Origin: Pseudomonas sp. BCA17
GTDB lineage: Bacteria; Pseudomonadota; Gammaproteobacteria; Pseudomonadales; Pseudomonadaceae
Length of the DNA stretch: 64,000 nucleotides
Direction of reading: 5' to 3'
Assembly (NCBI RefSeq): GCF_004519405.1
Contig: NZ_SGWI01000008.1
Span: 62,001-126,000 of the forward strand
Positions 54,945 through 64,000 of the stretch are shown one piece after another (positions within the stretch are counted from its first letter, which is position 1; every line of letters begins with the position of its first letter). Made by a program: the position numbers and the translations under genes. Under the pieces are notes generated by a model. It was not told the DNA's origin, searched no databases, and was given only the letters and a program-made list of their open reading frames with translations.

Positions 54945-55598
54945 TTACGGCTTGGCTTCGGAAGAAGTGTTGCCGAAGCGGCTGCGGATCACACCGATGA
55001 TCATCGGCACGAGGGACAGCAGAATGATGAACACCACCAGCAACGACAGGTTTTTCTTGATAAATGGCACGTTGCCGAAGAAGTAACCCAGGGTCACCAG
55101 GCCACCGACCCAGATCACAGTGCCGAATACGCTGAACCCGAAGAAGCGCGGGTAGGGCATTTTGGCGATACCGGCGACGAACGGCGCAAAGGTCCGCAGG
55201 ATTGGCAGGAAACGCGCCAGGGTCACGGTTTTGCCGCCGTGCTTGTCGTAGAAGTCGTGGGTCTTTTGCAGGTAGTCGCGACGGAAGATTTTTGAGTTCG
55301 GGTTACTGAACAAGCGTTCTCCGGCCGTTCGTCCGATCACATAGTTGGTGCTGTCCCCGAGGATCGCCGCCAACATCAACAGGCCTGCCAGCAATACCGG
55401 GTCCATACCGCCACCTGCGGCGACGGCACCGGCGATGAACAGCAACGAATCACCCGGCAGGAATGGCATGACCACCAGGCCGGTTTCACAAAAAATAACC
55501 AGAAACAAAATGGCGTAGATCCACACACCGTAGTTTTTCACCAGCATGTCGAGGTACACGTCGAGATGCAGGATAAGGTCGAGCGGGTTGAAATCCAT
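54945..55598 (-). CDS. DedA-family membrane protein
   Basis: 217 residues with the DedA/SNARE-associated domain: FCETGLVVMPFLPGDSLLFIAGAVAA, RTAGERLFSNPNSKIFRRDYL and the conserved arginine helix LARFLPILRTFAPFVAGIAKM. Members act in envelope lipid flipping and membrane potential. The ATG at 55598 is the start; an in-frame GTG lies three codons upstream. Confidence 0.92.
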   Translation of the reverse strand: MDFNPLDLILHLDVYLDMLVKNYGVWIYAILFLVIFCETGLVVMPFLPGDSLLFIAGAVAAGGGMDPVLLAGLLMLAAILGDSTNYVIGRTAGERLFSNPNSKIFRRDYLQKTHDFYDKHGGKTVTLARFLPILRTFAPFVAGIAKMPYPRFFGFSVFGTVIWVGGLVTLGYFFGNVPFIKKNLSLLVVFIILLSLVPMIIGVIRSRFGNTSSEAKP

Positions 55599-55787
55599 GA
55601 ATGGCACCTGTGTGAATGGCCCGGCTCAGCAGGCCAGTGCGGGGGCTACGGTTAAGTTAGGCTACAAGCTTGTGTCGTGATTCTTACAACCGAAAGAGGC
55701 CCGCATTATACGGATCGGCAAGTGAAAAGCGTGTTGGTTTTGTAGCGGGGGATGTCGCGGTTATCCAGGATATACATCGATCTGAAG

Positions 55788-55879
55788 GTGGGACGGGGTT
55801 GCTCCGATTGCGCAGTGCCAGTCGTCGACACGTCCATTGACTGACCTGCCGCAATCGGGCCAAGCCCCCTGCTACAGGT
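55788..55879. repeat. REP-type palindrome pair
   Basis: Imperfect inverted cores GGTTGCTCCGATTGCG and CGCAATCGGGCCAAGCCCCC flank about 35 bp, between the DedA gene and the GNAT gene stop. Confidence 0.7.
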
Positions 55880-55892
55880 GATTGTGACGAAG

Positions 55893-56351
55893 TCAGTCTT
55901 CACTGATCGGCAGCACATAGCTCTTGAACTCGGTGTCTTCACGAAACCCGATCGACTCATAGGTCTTCTGCGCCACCTCATTGTCACTGCTGGTGGACAC
56001 CCGCAGCCGTACCGCATGGGTTTCCTTGGCCATCTTCTTCGCCGTGCGCATCAAGTTGTCTGCCACCAGCTGGCGGCGGGCGTCTTCGGCCACATAAATG
56101 TCGTTGAGAATCCACACGCGCTTGAGCGACAACGACGAAAAGCTTGGGTACAGCTGACAGAACCCCAGCAGCTTCTTGTCATCGTCATCCGCCAGGGCCA
56201 GGTAAATCACCGACTCCTTGCGCCGCAGGCGCTTTTCCAGGAAGGCCCGCGACGAGTCCGGGAACGGCAACGCGCCGTAGAATTCACGGTATTTGACGAA
56301 CAAGGGTGTCAGCAGGTCCAGGTGTTCCAGGGTCGCTTGAGTAATCCGCAT
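55893..56351 (-). CDS. GNAT-family N-acetyltransferase
   Basis: 152 residues with the GNAT core: IYLALADDDDKKLLGFCQLYPSFSSLSL, the acetyl-CoA loop DIYVAEDARRQLVADNLM and the last strand KTYESIGFREDTEF. The substrate is unknown. Confidence 0.9.
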   Translation of the reverse strand: MRITQATLEHLDLLTPLFVKYREFYGALPFPDSSRAFLEKRLRRKESVIYLALADDDDKKLLGFCQLYPSFSSLSLKRVWILNDIYVAEDARRQLVADNLMRTAKKMAKETHAVRLRVSTSSDNEVAQKTYESIGFREDTEFKSYVLPISED

Positions 56352-56440
56352 GTCAGGCCTCGACGTCTAAATGGGGGATGACCACGCAAGGGGCCGTGAC
56401 TCGATGCTGCCTAACGGCGCTAAAAAGCGCAATCGTGCTG

Positions 56441-57265
56441 CTATCGGTCATCCGGTGGGCTGAGCAGGAAATTCCCTTTCATCAGGTCCGGATCATCCGA
56501 CTCGATGGTCTGAACCTGCGCCTCGTCCTTGAGATTGACCCCCGACAGTTGCCGGCGACACGCCTCTTTCATCAAGTAAAGCAGGCGATGAGCCGCCATG
56601 CCGTAGCTGAGGCCCTCAAGGCGTACATTGGAAATGCAGTTACGGTAAGCGTCGGTGAGGCCGACCTTGGGGTTGTAAGTGAAGTACAGCCCCAGGCTGT
56701 CCGGCGAACTCAGCCCTGGTCGTTCGCCGATCAGGATCACCACCATCCTGGCGCCGAGTAATTGGCCGATTTCGTCGGCCACCGCCACGCGGCCCTGTTC
56801 TACCAGAATCACGGGCGACAAGGACCAGCCTTCGGCGTGGGTCTGTTCCTCCATGCGTGCAAGAAACGGCAGCGTGTGTTTATGCACCGCCAGGGCCGAC
56901 AAGCCATCCGCGACGACCACGGCCAGGTCGACGCCGCCGGGGTGGGCGCTCGCGTAGTCGCGTAACTGCTGAGCGGATTCATCACTCAGGCGTCGCCCCA
57001 GGTCCGGGCGTTGCAGGTACATATGACGGTCGACGGCGGCACTGTGCAGCAACAGGCTGTCACGGCCACGTTCGGCCAACTGGCTGCTCAGGCCCGCATG
57101 ATCGAAGGGCAAGTGCACCGCGTCGCGCGCCTGGGCGTGGGCGAATTGAAAATCCAGCTGCGCACTGGTGGGAATGCTGGTGCCGGTGCGGCCCAGCGCA
57201 ATACGCGCCGGCGTGAGACGGCGCAGTTCGAGCCACGGGTTGTCGGGCAATTCTACGGGTTGCAT
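56441..57265 (-). CDS. eutC: Ethanolamine ammonia-lyase small subunit
   Basis: A 274-residue EutC with [44 protein letters not shown] and [20 protein letters not shown]. It forms the adenosylcobalamin-dependent lyase with EutB. Two starts are possible: ATG 57280 (overlapping the eutB stop as ATGA) or ATG 57265, which has AAGGAG six bases upstream and is chosen. Confidence 0.94.
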   Translation of the reverse strand: MQPVELPDNPWLELRRLTPARIALGRTGTSIPTSAQLDFQFAHAQARDAVHLPFDHAGLSSQLAERGRDSLLLHSAAVDRHMYLQRPDLGRRLSDESAQQLRDYASAHPGGVDLAVVVADGLSALAVHKHTLPFLARMEEQTHAEGWSLSPVILVEQGRVAVADEIGQLLGARMVVILIGERPGLSSPDSLGLYFTYNPKVGLTDAYRNCISNVRLEGLSYGMAAHRLLYLMKEACRRQLSGVNLKDEAQVQTIESDDPDLMKGNFLLSPPDDR

Positions 57266-57276
57266 CGGTGGCTCCT

Positions 57277-58671
57277 TCATCCCAATTGCGCCAAGGCGTG
57301 GCGAAAAGCTGGCGGCAAGCTGCTGCCAAAGTGCACCTTGCCGTCGGCTTGCGTGAAGATGCCCATTTTCGCCAGCCACTGTTCAAATTCCGGTGCCGGT
57401 TTCAAACCCAGGGTTTGACGGGCGTACAAGGCATCGTGAAACGAGGTGGTCTGGTAGTTGAGCATGATGTCGTCGGAGCCCGGGATGCCCATGATGAAGT
57501 TGATCCCGGCTACGCCCAGCAGGGTCAGCAGGGTGTCCATGTCATCCTGGTCGGCTTCGGCGTGGTTGGTGTAGCAGATGTCGCAACCCATCGGCACGCC
57601 CAGCAGTTTGCCGCAGAAGTGGTCTTCAAGGCCGGCGCGGATGATTTGCTTGCCGTTGTACAGGTACTCCGGGCCGATAAATCCTACGACCGTATTGACC
57701 AGAAACGGCTTGAAGTGCCGCGCCACCGCGTAGGCTCGGGTTTCGCAGGTTTGCTGGTCTACGCCAAAGTGCGCGTTGGCCGACAAGGCACTGCCCTGGC
57801 CGGTTTCGAAATACATCAGGTTCTGGCCCAGCGTGCCGCGGTTCAGGCTCAGGCCGGCTTCGTAACCTTCCTGCAGCACGCTCAGGCTGATGCCGAAGCT
57901 GGCATTGGCCGCCTCGGTACCGGCAATCGACTGAAACACCAGGTCCAGCGGCACGCCACGGTTGATCGCCTCAATGGAGGTGGTGACGTGGGTGAGCACG
58001 CAGGCTTGGGTGGGGATTTCGTAGCGTTGGATGATCGCGTCGAGCATTTCCAGCATGGCGCAGATCGAGGCGATGCTGTCGGTAGCCGGGTTGATGCCGA
58101 TCATGGCGTCGCCATTGCCATAGAGCAGGCCATCGAGGATGCTCGCGGCAATGCCCGCCGGTTCATCCGTGGGATGGTTGGGTTGCAGGCGGGTGGATAA
58201 ACGCCCGCGCAGGCCCATGGTGCCGCGAAACTGAGTGACCACACGGATTTTCTGCGCGACCAGCACCAGGTCCTGCACACGCATGATCTTCGATACGGCG
58301 GCAGCCATTTCCGGTGTCAGCCCTGGCGCCAGCGCGCGCAGGGAATGTTCATCGGCGGCGTCGCTGAGCAGCCAATCGCGCAGGCCGCCGACAGTCAGGT
58401 GGCTGACCGCGGCAAACGCCGATTTATCATGGGTGTCGATGATCAGTCGGGTGACCTCATCGCTTTCATACGGGATCAGCGCTTCTTCCAGAAAGTGCTT
58501 CAGCGGGATATTCGCCAACGCCATCTGCGCGGCCACCCGTTCACCGTCGTTCTGCGCGGCCACGCCGGCGAGAAAGTCCCCGGAGCGTGCAGGGCTGGCC
58601 TTGGCCATCACGTCTTTGAGGCTGTCGAAGCGGTAGGTTTGTGCACCCACCGCGTGGGAAAAACTTGCCAT
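57277..58671 (-). CDS. eutB: Ethanolamine ammonia-lyase large subunit
   Basis: 464 residues, full-length EutB (TIM barrel; cobalamin-dependent radical lyase). Family segments include [56 protein letters not shown]-like [10 protein letters not shown] and [25 protein letters not shown]. It splits ethanolamine into acetaldehyde and ammonia. It is coupled to eutC and lies downstream of the permease gene. No shell-protein genes are nearby. Confidence 0.96.
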   Translation of the reverse strand: MASFSHAVGAQTYRFDSLKDVMAKASPARSGDFLAGVAAQNDGERVAAQMALANIPLKHFLEEALIPYESDEVTRLIIDTHDKSAFAAVSHLTVGGLRDWLLSDAADEHSLRALAPGLTPEMAAAVSKIMRVQDLVLVAQKIRVVTQFRGTMGLRGRLSTRLQPNHPTDEPAGIAASILDGLLYGNGDAMIGINPATDSIASICAMLEMLDAIIQRYEIPTQACVLTHVTTSIEAINRGVPLDLVFQSIAGTEAANASFGISLSVLQEGYEAGLSLNRGTLGQNLMYFETGQGSALSANAHFGVDQQTCETRAYAVARHFKPFLVNTVVGFIGPEYLYNGKQIIRAGLEDHFCGKLLGVPMGCDICYTNHAEADQDDMDTLLTLLGVAGINFIMGIPGSDDIMLNYQTTSFHDALYARQTLGLKPAPEFEQWLAKMGIFTQADGKVHFGSSLPPAFRHALAQLG

Positions 58672-58724
58672 ACAGTGTCTCCTTGGCGGCGCGGGCAAGG
58701 CGCTCGCGCCGAGGTTTACGGCAT

Positions 58725-60158
58725 TCAGTGCAGGGCGGCTTCTGCGGCCTGGATCGCCGCGAATTCTTCTTCCGGCGTGCCCGCTACCAAGTGATGCCGG
58801 CTGTAGAAAGCAAAGTAAGCAATTAATACTCCATAGATGATCGCGGCGCCAATCACCACGCGGGGATCGACCAGAAAGCCCGCCACCACGGCCACGCAGG
58901 CCAGCACCAGGGCGATACCCGAGGTGAAAATCCCACCCGGTGTGCGGTATGGACGGTCCATTTTGGGGCGACGGATGCGCAAGGTGATGTGCGCGGCCAT
59001 CATCAGCACGTAGGAAATGGTCGCGCCGAACACCGCCACCAGAATCAACAAGTCACCCTGGCCGGTCAGCGACAGGCCGAAACCAATGATGCCGGGGATC
59101 ACCAGAGCCAGCACCGGCGCTTTGCTTTTGTTGGTCTGGGACAGTTTGCGTGGCAGGTAGCCCGCACGGGACAGGGCGAAAATTTGCCGCGAATAGGCAT
59201 AGATAATCGAGAAAAAGCTGGCGATCAGCCCGGCCAGGCCAACCAGATTGACGAAGCCGCCCATCCAGGTCGAACCGCCGTAGGACAACGCCAGCGCCTC
59301 AACCAGCGGGTTCCCCGATTTGATCAGCGCGTACGTGCCGGCGCCGCCTGGCGCAATAACCAGAATCAACAAGGCAAAGCTGGTGAGCACTACGATAGCG
59401 CCGATCAGGCCCCGGGGCAGGTCGCGTTTGGGGTTCTTGGTTTCTTCGGCGGCCAGGGGCACGCCTTCTACGGCGAGGAAAAACCAGATCGCATAAGGAA
59501 TCGCCGCCCACACACCGACGTAGCCGAACGGCAGGAAAGTGCTCGCACCCTTGGCCTGTGTCACCGGGATATCGAGCAGGTTGGCCACGTTGAAGTGCGG
59601 CACCATCGATACCAGGAAGACTCCCAGGGCAATGGCCGCGATGGCGGTGATCACAAACATCAGCTTCAGGGCTTCGCCCACGCCGAAGATGTGGATGCCG
59701 ATAAAGATGATGTAGAACGCCAGGTAAATCATCCAGCCGCCAATACCAAACAGCGACTCGCAATAAGCGCCGATAAAAACCGCGATAGCGGCGGGAGCGA
59801 TGGCGTATTCAATGAGGATGGCAGTACCCGTGAGGAAGCCGCCCCAGGGGCCGAAGGCGCTGCGGGCAAAACCATAGCCGCCGCCGGCGGTGGGGATCAT
59901 CGATGACAGTTCGGCCAGGGAAAAACACATGCACAGGTACATGGTGGCCATCAGCAATGTCGCGAGGAACATGCCGCCCCAGCCACCTTGGGCCAAGCCG
60001 AAGTTCCACCCGGCGTAGTCGCCGGAGATGACATAGGCAACGCCGAGGCCGACCAGCAGCACCCAACCGGCGGCGCCTTTTTTCAGTTCGCGTTGTTGGA
60101 AATATTGGGAGTCGACTTTTTCGAAGTCGACAGAAGAACTTGTGGGTTCGCTAGGCAT
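58725..60158 (-). CDS. eat: Ethanolamine permease
   Basis: A 477-residue APC-type transporter with about twelve transmembrane helices. It has KKGAAGWVLLVGLGVAYVISGDYAGWNFGLAQGGWGG at the start and TAGGGYGFARSAFGPWGGF, the signatures of the bacterial ethanolamine permease. The gene precedes eutB in the same direction. It imports ethanolamine across the inner membrane. Confidence 0.92.
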   Translation of the reverse strand: MPSEPTSSSVDFEKVDSQYFQQRELKKGAAGWVLLVGLGVAYVISGDYAGWNFGLAQGGWGGMFLATLLMATMYLCMCFSLAELSSMIPTAGGGYGFARSAFGPWGGFLTGTAILIEYAIAPAAIAVFIGAYCESLFGIGGWMIYLAFYIIFIGIHIFGVGEALKLMFVITAIAAIALGVFLVSMVPHFNVANLLDIPVTQAKGASTFLPFGYVGVWAAIPYAIWFFLAVEGVPLAAEETKNPKRDLPRGLIGAIVVLTSFALLILVIAPGGAGTYALIKSGNPLVEALALSYGGSTWMGGFVNLVGLAGLIASFFSIIYAYSRQIFALSRAGYLPRKLSQTNKSKAPVLALVIPGIIGFGLSLTGQGDLLILVAVFGATISYVLMMAAHITLRIRRPKMDRPYRTPGGIFTSGIALVLACVAVVAGFLVDPRVVIGAAIIYGVLIAYFAFYSRHHLVAGTPEEEFAAIQAAEAALH

Positions 60159-60240
60159 AGGGAAGTACCTTTCGTTGTTATTGTTTTAATTCGGCCTCTT
60201 TGGGCCGGATGCAATTGGCAAGTACTTATGAAGATCAACA

Positions 60241-60330
60241 TGTGAGGGCGGAGTTGTTCGCGAAAGCGGTGGGTCAGTCAACAAATAAGCGACTGTCAGG
60301 CCGCTTTCGCGAGCAAGCCCGCTCCCACAT
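60241..60330. repeat. REP-type palindrome pair
   Basis: Inverted cores GAGTTGTTCGCGAAAGCGG and CCGCTTTCGCGAGCAAGCCC flank about 35 bp in the gap between exaC and the permease gene. Confidence 0.85.
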
Positions 60331-60367
60331 TTTCAAGTGCATTTCAAATGAGGGAGCGGGTTGTCAG

Positions 60368-61888
60368 TTAGAAGAAGCCGAGCGGATTGATGTCGTAACT
60401 AACCAGCAGGTTTTTAGTTTGCTGGTAGTGATCCAACATCATCTTGTGGGTCTCACGGCCCACGCCGGATTTCTTGTAGCCACCAAATGCGGCATGCGCC
60501 GGGTACAGGTGGTAGCAGTTGGTCCATACGCGACCTGCCTTGATCGCCCGGCCCATGCGGTAGGCGCGGTTGATATCGCGGGTCCACACACCGGCGCCCA
60601 GGCCGAATTCGGTGTCGTTGGCAATCGCCAGGGCTTCGGCTTCGTCCTTGAAGGTGGTGATGCTCACCACCGGGCCGAAGATTTCTTCCTGGAACACGCG
60701 CATTTGGTTGGTGCCTTTAAGCAGGGTCGGCTGGATGTAATAGCCGCCGGCCATGTCACCGCTAAGTTGCTCGACTTTACCGCCGGTCAGCAGTTGCGCA
60801 CCTTCGCCCTTGGCGATATCCAGGTAGGACAGGATCTTGTCGAACTGTTGCTCCGAGGCCTGGGCGCCCACCATGGTGTCGGTGTCCAGGGGGTCGCCAC
60901 GTTTGATCTGCTCGACTTTCTTCATGACTACCTTCATGAAGTCGTCGTAGATCGACTCTTCGACCAAGGCGCGGGACGGGCAGGTGCACACTTCGCCCTG
61001 GTTGAAGAACGCCAGCACCAGGCCCTCGGCGGCTTTTTCGATAAATGAAGGCTCGGCTTTCATGATGTCGGCAAAGAAGATGTTCGGCGACTTGCCGCCC
61101 AGCTCAACGGTCGACGGAATGATGTTCTCCGCCGCTGCATGCATGATGTGCGAGCCCACCGGCGTGGAACCGGTGAATGCGATCTTGGCGATGCGCTTGC
61201 TGGTGGCCAGGGCTTCGCCGGCTTCTTTGCCGAAGCCGTGTACCACGTTGAGCACGCCCGGTGGCAGCAGGTCGCCAATCAGTTCCATCAGCACGTTGAT
61301 GCCCAGCGGGGTTTGCTCGGCGGGCTTGAGGACCACGCAGTTCCCGGCCGCCAGGGCCGGTGCGAGTTTCCACGCGGCCATCAGCAGTGGGAAGTTCCAC
61401 GGGATGATCTGGCCGACCACGCCCAGCGGTTCGTGGAAGTGATAGGCGGCGGTGAGTTCGTTGATTTCGGCGCTGGTGCCTTCCTGGGCGCGGATGCAGC
61501 CGGCGAAGTAGCGGAAGTGGTCGGCGGCGAGCGGGATGTCGGCGTTGAGGGTTTCACGCACGGCCTTGCCGTTGTCCCAGGTTTCGGTGATGGCCAGCAG
61601 TTCGAGATTCTGCTCGATGCGGTCGGCGATTTTCAGCAATACCAGCGAGCGGTCCTGGGCCGAGGTCTTGCCCCAGGCGTCAGCGGCGGCATGGGCGGCG
61701 TCCAGCGCCTTGTCGATATCTTTGGCAGTGGAACGGGGGAATTCGGCGATAGGCTTGCCGTTGACCGGCGAGGTGTTGGTGAAATAGTTGCCGTCGACTG
61801 GCGCAACGAATTCGCCACCAATGTAGTTGCCGTACTTGGCCTTGAACGAAACGATCGCGCCTTCAGTACCGGGGTGTGCATAACGCAT
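60368..61888 (-). CDS. exaC: Aldehyde dehydrogenase ExaC
   Basis: A 506-residue NAD-dependent aldehyde dehydrogenase with the catalytic cysteine in [13 protein letters not shown] and glutamate in [12 protein letters not shown], plus [22 protein letters not shown]. ExaC oxidises acetaldehyde, here the product of EutBC. The ATG at 61888 begins the family start MRYAHPG. A sigma-54 promoter lies 64 bp upstream. Confidence 0.94.
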   Translation of the reverse strand: MRYAHPGTEGAIVSFKAKYGNYIGGEFVAPVDGNYFTNTSPVNGKPIAEFPRSTAKDIDKALDAAHAAADAWGKTSAQDRSLVLLKIADRIEQNLELLAITETWDNGKAVRETLNADIPLAADHFRYFAGCIRAQEGTSAEINELTAAYHFHEPLGVVGQIIPWNFPLLMAAWKLAPALAAGNCVVLKPAEQTPLGINVLMELIGDLLPPGVLNVVHGFGKEAGEALATSKRIAKIAFTGSTPVGSHIMHAAAENIIPSTVELGGKSPNIFFADIMKAEPSFIEKAAEGLVLAFFNQGEVCTCPSRALVEESIYDDFMKVVMKKVEQIKRGDPLDTDTMVGAQASEQQFDKILSYLDIAKGEGAQLLTGGKVEQLSGDMAGGYYIQPTLLKGTNQMRVFQEEIFGPVVSITTFKDEAEALAIANDTEFGLGAGVWTRDINRAYRMGRAIKAGRVWTNCYHLYPAHAAFGGYKKSGVGRETHKMMLDHYQQTKNLLVSYDINPLGFF

Positions 61889-61951
61889 GGTGGGTATCTC
61901 CTGGCTTTTATGTTTATTGGAGTGCAGCGCAAAGCGCTTGATAAAGCGTAG

Positions 61952-61968
61952 AGCAAAGGTTGGGCCAC
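61952..61968 (-). promoter_or_regulatory. Sigma-54 (-24/-12) promoter of exaC
   Basis: On the minus strand TGGCCCAACCTTTGCT places GG and GC exactly twelve bases apart, the canonical RpoN spacing. It points at exaC and lies between exaC and a sigma-54 activator. Confidence 0.75.
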
Positions 61969-62031
61969 TGCTGCGCTTGCCAAGTAAATCAAGGGCTTGG
62001 GATTTATCGCAGGGCGTGACTGTGGCGCTTG

Positions 62032-62060
62032 TGGCACAGCCCGGGTGACAGCGTGTGCCA
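62032..62060. promoter_or_regulatory. Candidate upstream activator site for the exaC promoter
   Basis: TGGCACA and its reverse complement TGTGCCA are separated by fifteen bases, 65-110 bp upstream of the -24 element. This is a typical position for the divergent activator to bind. Confidence 0.5.
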
Positions 62061-62159
62061 TAAACGATACAGCTTGTGACCGGTGAGTCTGCCCGGGATT
62101 GCAATGGTCGTATGGCTGGGGGATGCTGGCTGTTCTCACGCAGGGAGAATAATAAGAAC

Positions 62160-64000
62160 ATGCACAACGATCATTTCAGCCGCCATGCCCAGCAAGTCTT
62201 GACCGTCACCCGCGGGCGAGACCTTTCCCAGGGCCCGGGCAGCGACCCGTCCATCGCCCGCTCCTGGTTGCGTTGCCTGGAGGACTATCACCTCGACCCC
62301 GCTCAGACCATCGCCCCCACCGTGCTTGAACACGGCCGTCTGCTGGAAAGCCGCGAACGCCTGCAGCAAGTGCTGCACATTGCGGGCAGCGAGATGAACA
62401 GCCTGCACCAGCAACTGTCGGGCGCCGGCCATGCCGTGCTGCTCACCGACGCGCGCGGGGTGATCCTCAACTGTGTGACCGCGCCGTCCGAGCGCAAGAT
62501 TTTCGAGCGTGCCGGGCTGTGGCTTGGCGCCGATTGGAGTGAAGCCTGTGAAGGCACCAATGGCATCGGTACCTGCCTGGTGGAGCGCCAGTCCCTGACC
62601 ATTCACCGCGACGAACATTTTCGCGGCCGTCACACCGGGCTGACCTGCTCTGCGAGCCCGGTGTTCGACCCGCATGGCGAATTGCTTGCGGTGCTGGATG
62701 TGTCATCTGCACGGCAGGCGGTGTCGCGCCAGAGCCAGTTCCACACCATGGCGCTGGTGAACCTGTCGGCGAAGATGATCGAGAGTTGCTATTTCCTGCG
62801 GCATTTTGAACATCACTGGCTGTTGCGCTTTCACCTGCAAGCCGAGTCGGTGGGGCTGTTCAGCGAAGGGCTGCTGGCGTTCGATGGGGAAGGGCGTATT
62901 TGTGCAGTCAACCAGAGTGCCCTGAACCTGCTGGGGCAGGGGCGCGGCGGCTTGCTGGGGCAACCGGTAGAGGCTTATTTCGACTGCTCCCTTGATTTGC
63001 TGCTCGGTCGGGCCAGCGCCAACGCCACGGCCAGCTGGCCGTTGCGTACCCGTGATGGCCGGCATCTGTTCGCCGTGTTGCGCGGGCAGTCGCGCAGCGT
63101 ACCTGCTGCTATGCCCGCCCCTGTGGTCAAAGTCGAGCCGTCTCGCCAGCCCGGTATCTGCCTGGGTGATCCAGGGCTGCAAAGCGATTTTCGCAAAGCG
63201 CTGCGGGTGTTCGAGCGCGACGTGCCGTTGCTGGTCGGCGGTGAGACCGGGTCCGGCAAGGAAGCGTTCGCCAAGAGCGTTCACCAGGCCAGTCAGCGTG
63301 CCGATAAGGCTTTTATTGCCCTCAACTGCGCCGCCATTCCGGAAAGTCTGATTGAGAGTGAGCTGTTTGGTTATCGCGCCGGCAGCTTTACGGGCGCCCG
63401 TAAGGAAGGCATGCAGGGTAAGTTGCAACAGGCTGACGGTGGCACGCTGTTCCTCGATGAAATCGGTGACATGCCGCTCGCGTTGCAGTCGCGGCTCTTG
63501 AGGGTGCTGGAAGATCGCATGGTAGTGCCCCTCGGCGGCGAGCCTCAGGCGGTGAATGTCAGGATTATCAGCGCCACTCACCGCAACCTGATTGAGCGGG
63601 TGCAGGAAGGCAGCTTTCGGGAGGACTTGTACTATCGACTGAACGGCCTGGAAATTTCTTTGCCGCCTGTGCGTGAACGCAGCGATAAAGAGCAGTTGCT
63701 GGCGTTTTTGCTGGCACAGGAAGCAGGCGGACAACCGGTGTCACTGGACAACGCCGCGCGCCAGGCGCTGTTGGCTTACACCTGGCCGGGTAACGTGCGG
63801 CAGCTGCGTACGGTGTTGCGCACGTTGGTCGCGCTATGTGACAACGAAATGATCGGCGTGGATGATTTGCCCGCAATGATTCGTGTGGCGTCACAGCGCC
63901 CCAGCGTTACTGATGTACCGTCCCGTTCGAGGCTGGAGGATGCCGAGCGCCTGGCGTTGGTCAGTGTCCTGGAACAGCAGCGCTGGCAGATGACCCTTGC
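62160..64000 (+). CDS. eatR: Sigma-54-dependent activator, EatR/AcoR type (3' end outside window)
   Basis: At least 613 codons, open to the window end. The N-terminus has a GAF-like sensor ([47 protein letters not shown]) and a PAS-like segment. An AAA+ domain follows with Walker [11 protein letters not shown] near residue 360, GSFTGA in place of the usual GAFTGA and LFLDEIGDM. The DNA-binding Fis domain should lie beyond 64000. It faces the exaC promoter; control of the ethanolamine genes is inferred from context. Confidence 0.88.
   Translation, partial: MHNDHFSRHAQQVLTVTRGRDLSQGPGSDPSIARSWLRCLEDYHLDPAQTIAPTVLEHGRLLESRERLQQVLHIAGSEMNSLHQQLSGAGHAVLLTDARGVILNCVTAPSERKIFERAGLWLGADWSEACEGTNGIGTCLVERQSLTIHRDEHFRGRHTGLTCSASPVFDPHGELLAVLDVSSARQAVSRQSQFHTMALVNLSAKMIESCYFLRHFEHHWLLRFHLQAESVGLFSEGLLAFDGEGRICAVNQSALNLLGQGRGGLLGQPVEAYFDCSLDLLLGRASANATASWPLRTRDGRHLFAVLRGQSRSVPAAMPAPVVKVEPSRQPGICLGDPGLQSDFRKALRVFERDVPLLVGGETGSGKEAFAKSVHQASQRADKAFIALNCAAIPESLIESELFGYRAGSFTGARKEGMQGKLQQADGGTLFLDEIGDMPLALQSRLLRVLEDRMVVPLGGEPQAVNVRIISATHRNLIERVQEGSFREDLYYRLNGLEISLPPVRERSDKEQLLAFLLAQEAGGQPVSLDNAARQALLAYTWPGNVRQLRTVLRTLVALCDNEMIGVDDLPAMIRVASQRPSVTDVPSRSRLEDAERLALVSVLEQQRWQMTL

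Overview
The window is a fluorescent-group Pseudomonas chromosome segment. The evidence is a continuous nrdR-ribD-ribE-ribBA-ribH-nusB-thiL cluster, a dxs-ispA-xseB operon, a ybhP-clsB-ybhN operon, an ethanolamine eutB-eutC-permease-exaC cluster with a sigma-54 activator, high G+C in core genes (45 of 60 bases in one sampled ribD line) and several REP-type palindrome pairs of the kind common in P. fluorescens relatives. No rRNA, tRNA or CRISPR array was seen.

Layout: 0.2-1.6 kb holds a low-G+C accessory gene (Mrr-like nuclease domain plus a membrane segment). 2-13 kb is core metabolism and regulation: LysR regulator, trans-aconitate methyltransferase, two isochorismatase/GlxA-type genes, DUF3182 with a hydrolase, the phospholipid operon, DUF72 and an MFS exporter. 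13-20 kb holds an MscS channel, the Lhr helicase and a sugar-nucleotide epimerase. 20.5-24.7 kb is OmpW and a ZrgA-type zinc operon behind a probable Zur box. 24.8-27.2 kb holds YbbN and small proteins. 27.3-34.3 kb is riboflavin synthesis with nusB and thiL. 34.3-37.4 kb is cobalamin uptake (BtuF-like, BtuB). 37.5-40.7 kb is isoprenoid synthesis. 40.7-45.6 kb is regulators, a flavodoxin-fold reductase, a hydrolase and a GabP-like permease with its AraC regulator.

From 45,988 to 52,316 lies a roughly 6.3-kb integrated island bounded by a perfect 21-bp direct repeat. It carries a P4-type tyrosine integrase next to the right end, a three-gene ADP-ribosylation toxin-antitoxin cassette (a second DarT-like gene, then DarT, then DarG), an Mrr-like restriction endonuclease, and decayed ICE-type fragments. 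The island sits in the Rho-independent terminator of an S24-type repressor gene, not in a tRNA gene.

From 52.3 kb the core resumes: repressor, ppa, mtfA, a DedA protein, a GNAT acetyltransferase and then the ethanolamine cluster. There the permease imports ethanolamine, EutBC converts it to acetaldehyde and ammonia, and ExaC oxidises the acetaldehyde. A divergent EatR/AcoR-type sigma-54 activator, cut off by the window end, faces a good -24/-12 promoter in front of exaC.

The most interesting object is the DarT-like/DarT/DarG cassette. Two divergent DUF4433-type ADP-ribosyltransferases are translationally stacked on one macrodomain antitoxin.
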